A stretch of DNA of 64,000 nt from Selaginella tamariscina (lineage: Eukaryota > Streptophyta > Lycopodiopsida > Selaginellales > Selaginellaceae): the NCBI GenBank assembly GCA_003024785.1, contig PUQB01000408.1, positions 1 through 64,000 on the forward strand. The letters are read 5' to 3'. The translations under genes were made by a program, and so were the position numbers. Shown here one piece after another: positions 58,970-64,000 of the stretch (the first letter of the stretch is position 1; each line of letters begins with the position of its first letter). The notes below the pieces were generated by a model, which was not told the DNA's origin, did no database searches, and saw only the letters and a program-made list of their open reading frames with translations.

Positions 58970-61900
58970 TGGTTAAAGGTAAAATATTAGGAGATAGGAC
59001 GTCCTACTGTGGAGAGAATAAGGGTAGGAAGGTTTGTAGTAAGCATGAAAGGAAAGGCTGTGAAGGAGGAAAATCCTTACCGAGAGGAAAAGGTGCGTAA
59101 GGAAAAGGAAAGAAAGGCTGTGAAGGAGGAAAATCCTTACCGAGAGGAAAAGGTGTGTAAGGAAAAGGAAAGAAAGGTTGTGAAGGAGGAAAATCCTTAC
59201 CGAGAGGAAAAGGTGAGTAAGGAAAAGGAAGGAAAGGTATGAAGGAGGAAAATCCTTACCGAGAGGAAAAGGTGTAAGGAAAAGGAAAAGGAAAGGTGAG
59301 TAAGGAAAAGGAAAAGAAAAAGGAAAAAGGAAATATCAAAGGAAAAGGATGACGTGGCGAGAGGAAGGGTAGTTAAAGTAGTTAGGGCAAGGGAGAAGGG
59401 TCTCCAGAAGGGTCTCCACAAGAAGTTCTAACAGGAGAAGGGTCTCCATTTGAAGTTCCAGCAGGAGATAAAGGTTCTCTACACTTTGTCTTGTATTCAT
59501 GTTAGTAATGAAAGGTGCATATTATAAGATCTTGTGTGTATGTATGTGTACTCTCAATGAATGGATCTAACAAGGCAATAGCCAAAATCCGTTCTTGCCC
59601 TTGACTTGGAGACCAGTCATTGTGGCTTTGAGAGAAGTTTTGATATATATATGTGGAGAGTTGAAGGAAAGAAAGTGTGTAGCCTTTCCTAAATAGGAGA
59701 AAGGAAACCGGTTAAACAGGAAAAGGTGGGATTTCCGGTTTTCCTGTTTAACATTTGGCGACCACGGAGGGATTTCGCCATTGCAGTGTTAGCATTCATT
59801 GAGAAAAGAGGCTAAAAAGATAGAATTCTCATTCTGAAAAAGGCTCAGAAGGTGTAGAGCGGATGTGTAAAGGAGAAGGAATGAATGGAACCTTGGAGGA
59901 ACCATGTCCTGATCCAGCCTTAGCTGATCAAAGGAACCAAAGGCAGGCCAATAGAGTGGCTGCCCAACAGCAACCTGAAACTGACGAAAATAGACGTCAA
60001 AATATCCTTGGTAAGATAGTAGAGGATATTGCAGAAACAATACAAAATCTGAGGCTGATCCAGAGAATTGGAGGCAGTATCAAACAGCTGGTTTAGAGGA
60101 GACTGTAGAGGAAGGAAGGAGTGCCTGTTCATAACCGAGATTGCAAGGAGAAGGATCTCCTGAGAACTCCCGAAGAGGAAGGGAGGAAGGTGTAAGAGGA
60201 AATACACCAGAGCAAAGGTTATTACAAATATGGCACTTTTCCCGGGAATGTTTGGGGGTACGGTGATGTATCCCACATTCTCTGCAGGAAAGAAAGAAAA
60301 TCCGAAAAGGCACTTACAACAGTTTGAAGAGGTAGTAAAACTGTATAAGGTGAGATGCAGAAAGGCTGCTTATATTTCCACATACATTGAAAGGAAATGC
60401 CTCTGACTGGTATTATGATTTAGAAAAGGAAGTCAGAGGATTATCAGAAGGTTACTGATGCTTTTAAGGAATATTTCAGAAAGGAGGAATTGCCGGAGGA
60501 ACATTTAGAGAAGTTAAGGACTATCCTTCAAGGCAAAACAGAAAAGATAGATGAATATACACACCGTTTTAAGAAACATGAGAAAAAGTGTAAGGCATAT
60601 GTAAAGATGGATGCCTTATTGCAATGGTATAAGCAAGGGTTGCTAAAACCATATAGAGATCTAGCACTTACTATCAATGAAAAGGATAGAGAGGATCTCA
60701 TTGATCAATTAAAAATATATGAGAAGAAGAGAGGCAAATAGAAAAGATTGCAAAGGAAAGCTGAAAGTATATGGAAAAAGGAAGAATCCTCTGATGAAGA
60801 GGAAGAGGAAGCTGATGTAGTAAAGGTTGTAAATATCCAATAGATGAGAAAGCATTGGCTCAAATGAAAACCTTAAAGGAATGACAGTTAAGGAGAGATA
60901 AAGGCAAAGGTATGGTGCACTAAATGTAACAATCCGGGCCATACGGTGGAGGAATGTAGGCTGCAACTGCCTACATGCCAAATCTGCAGAAAGGAAGGAC
61001 ATGTAGCCCGAAACTGCAGACATTTCCTGAACCAGAATGTGGCTGGTATAGAGAGAGAAGGAGAATGGATGAACGTCCACCTCCTAGAAGGTTCCCACCT
61101 AACAGGAATCGTGGGAATGATAGGAATGATAATGTTCCTTATGAGAACAGGAAAAATATATGGCAGAAGGAATGAAGTTCCTTATCAGAATAGGAACATG
61201 GATATTATGAGAGAAGGAATGATGTTCCTTACAAAAACAGAGAGGATAGGTATTATAGAAAAAAATGGTCCATACAATGGACGACAGAAGGATAGATCCT
61301 ATATAGAAAGAAATGATAAACAATATAGAGGAGAAGCAAGACCTTATCAAGGTCAAAGAGGCAGAAATGAGCAATATAATCAGGTCAATGATAGACAAGG
61401 ACCACAGGGTAGGAATTTTCCTTCCCAGGTTTGTTATACATGTGAAACAGGACATATCTCTAGGGAATGTCCTAGGCGGAATGTACAACCTCCTACTTCC
61501 ACCAGAATGACTAATGTACAGCCTACAACACGGCTTATTCAAATAGAGGAGGAAAAGAATGAGTATCCACGTTGCAAGGGCAGTTATAGCTCTTCAAAGA
61601 ATGAGAAGGAATCCTTTATGATGGAGAAGGGAGGTAGTTACTATTCCTAACAAGAAGGAGAGCTTGTTACAAAAAGGTAAACGAGCAGGAGCAGGATCCT
61701 GACCAGAAAGGTCAGACTGATAACGAATCAGAAGGTATAAACAAAGGTGATATAATAAAGGTGAACAAAGTTTTTCATTATTACATTACATGATAAAACA
61801 ATGGACTCCATGTATCACCAAGCTATAAATAGGAGATAAAGATTACGCTTGGACATTGATAAAGGTAGCTCCTTATATAGAAACCAGATATTAAATGCAT

Positions 61901-63649
61901 TAAGTTAGTTCAACAAACATCACCTTCACAGTGAAGGATATACAGTTTGTAAAATGGATAAGGAAGTACTTATGAAGGTGATTATGATGGACAAGTTCCT
62001 TGCATCACAGTATATGGGAAGAAATAAGCTAAAACGAGTGTTAATAGATGGAGGTTCAGGTGTGAATTTTATTGAAGAAGGTGAATGTAAAAGGATGGGT
62101 TTAGGACCAATCCAACCTGCTCCATTTAACCTTAAAATGGTTGATCAACGAAGTGTAAGGTCACTAGACATAATGAGAGGAGTCACTATCACAGTAAAAG
62201 GATTCAAATATAGATATCCTTGCTTATCCTCAAAAGAAGAAAAGGACAATGTTATACTATGTTCTTAGCCAGACTATGGATTAAGTCTGATAAGGTTATT
62301 CAGAATGGAAAACAGGAAAGATGATGGTAGAAGAAGGAGAAGGAAAACCAGTGATCTGTAATCATACTAAAAGGTATGTTAAAAAAAATCCGACTATTTT
62401 TTAGAAGATATGATTGGTTTAATGGGCTAATGACCAGAAAGAGGTAGAAATCCTAAAATCATATCCTAATTTAAAGGTCTTAACAAATATTGACCTTCAC
62501 GTAGTGCTAAAAGGAAAGAAAACTGTTCAGCAGAAGGAAAACGACAACCTGGATTACAGAAAAAGTTTTATAAGGCAATTGTATAAGATTGATTTGCAGG
62601 AACAACCTTCAAGTATACATATGTGTATACCACAGATCCTTTAAAGCAAGTGAACATAAACACAGAAAGAAGCCAAAAAACAGAAAGGAAAAACTATTCA
62701 GGAACAGGAAGAGAAAGCAAATGCTGTCCTAAGGAACAAGATGCAGGAAATCAAGTGCTGCAACTTAAGGTATCAACTTCCAACCAAGAACTTAGGAAAG
62801 TGAAGAACAACTTTTGGAAGTATAAAGGAGAGAATCCACAGTACCATGAAGATAAACATCCAAAGGAAGGAATAGATAGTTGCCGTGAGGACAGCAATGA
62901 ATAAGGAGGGGGCAGTGTTAAAGGTAAAATATTAGGAGCATAGGACGTCTACTGTGGAGAGAATAAGGGTAGGAAGGTTTGTAGTAAGCATGGAAGGAAA
63001 GGCTGTAAAGGAGGAAAATCCTTACCGAGAGGAAAAGGTGCGTAAGAAAAAGGAAAGAAAGGCTGTGAAGGAGGAAATCCTTACCGAGAGGAAAAGGTGC
63101 GTAAGGAAAAGGAAAGAAAGGCTGTGAAGGAGGAAAATCCTTACCGAGAGGAAAAGGTGAGTAAGAAAAGCAAGGAAAGGTTATGAAGGAGGAAAATCCT
63201 TATCGAGAGGAAAAGGTGAGTAAGGAAAAAAAAAAGGAAAAGGAAAAGGAAATATCAGAAGGAAAAGGATGACGTGGCAAGAGGAATCTCCAGAAGGGTC
63301 TCCATAAGAAGTTCTAACAGGAGAAGGGTCTCCATTTGAAGTTCCAACAGGAGATAAAGGTTCTCTACACTTTGTCTCTTGTATTCATGTAGTAATGAAA
63401 GGTGCATATTGTAAGATCTTGTGTGTATGTATGTGTACTCTCAATGAATGGATCTAACAAGGCAATAGCCAAAATCTGTTCTTGCCCTTGACTTCAGAGA
63501 CCAGTCATTGTGGCTTTGAGAGAAGGTGTTTTGATATATATATGTGTGGAGAGTTGAAGGAAAGAAAGTGTGTAGCCTTTCCTAAAGGCTAGGAGAAAGG
63601 AAACCCGGTTAAACAGGAAAAGGTGGGATTTCCGGTTTCCTATTTAATA
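58970..63649 (+). mobile_element. LTR retrotransposon (4680 bases) nested in the LINE; gag and protease only
   Basis: Left LTR 58970-59753 and right LTR 62916-63649, with TGGTTAAAGG/TGTTAAAGG starts and TTTAACA/TTTAATA ends. A perfect 5-base duplication GTACC lies at 58965-58969 and 63650-63654. A primer-site-like TGGCGACCACGGAGGGA begins at 59756 and a purine tract (AATAAGGAGGGGGCAG) ends at the right LTR. Inside are a gag-like region (near 60480-60740), three CCHC-type zinc knuckles (about 60920-60960, 60980-61020, 61433-61475) and an aspartic-protease-like LIDGGSGVNF near 62040-62070. No reverse transcriptase, RNase H or integrase is seen, so it looks non-autonomous. The frame has several breaks. 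The LTRs are similar but carry indels, so it is of moderate age and younger than the LINE. Confidence 0.85.
58990..59330. repeat. 60-base tandem repeats in the left LTR
   Basis: About four copies of a 60-base unit containing AAGGAGGAAAATCCTTACCG and AGAGGAAAAGGTG(C/A)GTAAGG. The right LTR has a matching set at about 62990-63240. The repeats are purine-rich on the plus strand. Confidence 0.8.
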
Positions 63650-64000
63650 GTACCAACTGTATTGGTTTCATGGCTAGACGGTGGAGTGCTTGACTTGGAC
63701 CCGAAAATGTGGAGATGGAAGAATGCACAAGGGCGGGAACTCTTTGGATATGAACCACGAATGGGCCGTTCCCTGTTTGTTGGCAAGTTGACACCTTCGA
63801 AGCTGTAGGAGCACCTGCCTTCCTAGATCCCTGGCATAGTGTTTCGGCCTAGACGTTCATGTGGCTCCTTCTTCAAAACAGCTTAGCAGTGTGTGGAATA
63901 TTAGAGGTCTGCCAAACACAAGTTGTGGTGTGTGTGGGTTACCAGAAACAGAACGACACTACTTATGGGACTGTAGGAGGGCCCGAGTCGTGTGGTTTTG
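63650..64000 (+). mobile_element. L1-like LINE, part 2 (3' region with zinc-binding motif)
   Basis: The LINE continues directly after the nested element's target duplication: MWRWKNAQGRELFGYEPR, LFVGKLTPSK, then, in other frames, SVWNIRGLPNTSCGVCGLPE and TERHYLWDCRRARVVWF. The CxxC...HxxxxC pattern is the zf-RVT motif common at the C terminus of plant L1 proteins. The window ends before the 3' tail. Confidence 0.8.

Overview
The window reads as nuclear DNA of a plant-lineage (streptophyte) genome. Plant-type telomere units (TTTAGGG/CCCTAAA) occur internally, the recognisable host genes are of plant type (an RSM22-like mitoribosome factor, a mitochondrial bL33 gene, the last exons of a PDE327-like FAD oxidoreductase), and the mobile elements are plant-style Ty3/gypsy elements, a TRIM and an L1-like LINE. 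The species cannot be told from the sequence. Outside the genes the DNA is very AT-rich and full of CA/GT, CT/GA and AT tracts. Gene-like islands stand out by higher GC.

Layout. 1-1905 (+): 3' part of a permuted (beta-class) amino-methyltransferase gene with three 46-base introns. 2615-3274 (-): three small exons of an unrecognised gene. 3837-7218 (-): an RSM22/METTL17-like gene with many short exons and microsatellite-filled introns. 8.9-11 kb: a small cluster of GGATTAATCC palindromes and two minisatellites. 10.9-17.8 kb: a solo-LTR family inside repeats. 17.8-23.2 kb: AT-rich, no gene seen. 23.3-27.9 kb: Gln/Tyr-rich exons, an unrecognised membrane-protein gene (-), a MITE, and bL33m (+). 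29.6-31.2 kb: a P-loop ATPase gene with shifted frames. 31.5-31.8 kb (-): last exons of the FAD oxidoreductase. 34.5-39.1 kb (-): the most unusual locus, where a ParB-like domain, an amino-methyltransferase-like domain and an FCP1/NIF-type phosphatase domain seem to lie in one spliced gene. 39.4-40.8 kb: a GC-rich satellite of 18-base palindromes. 42.4-51.7 kb: layered fossils of LTR elements with a TRIM. 53.6 kb: a perfect 62-base palindrome. 55.8-64.0 kb: a LINE split by a nested LTR retrotransposon.

Themes. Two genes carry beta-class methyltransferase folds, and in both the catalytic motif looks altered. Several host genes show single-base frame changes inside otherwise well-kept motifs, so long-read consensus errors and true gene decay both have to be considered. 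The mobile elements give clear insertion records: 5-base target duplications for two solo LTRs, the TRIM and the nested element, and a likely 6-base one for the MITE.
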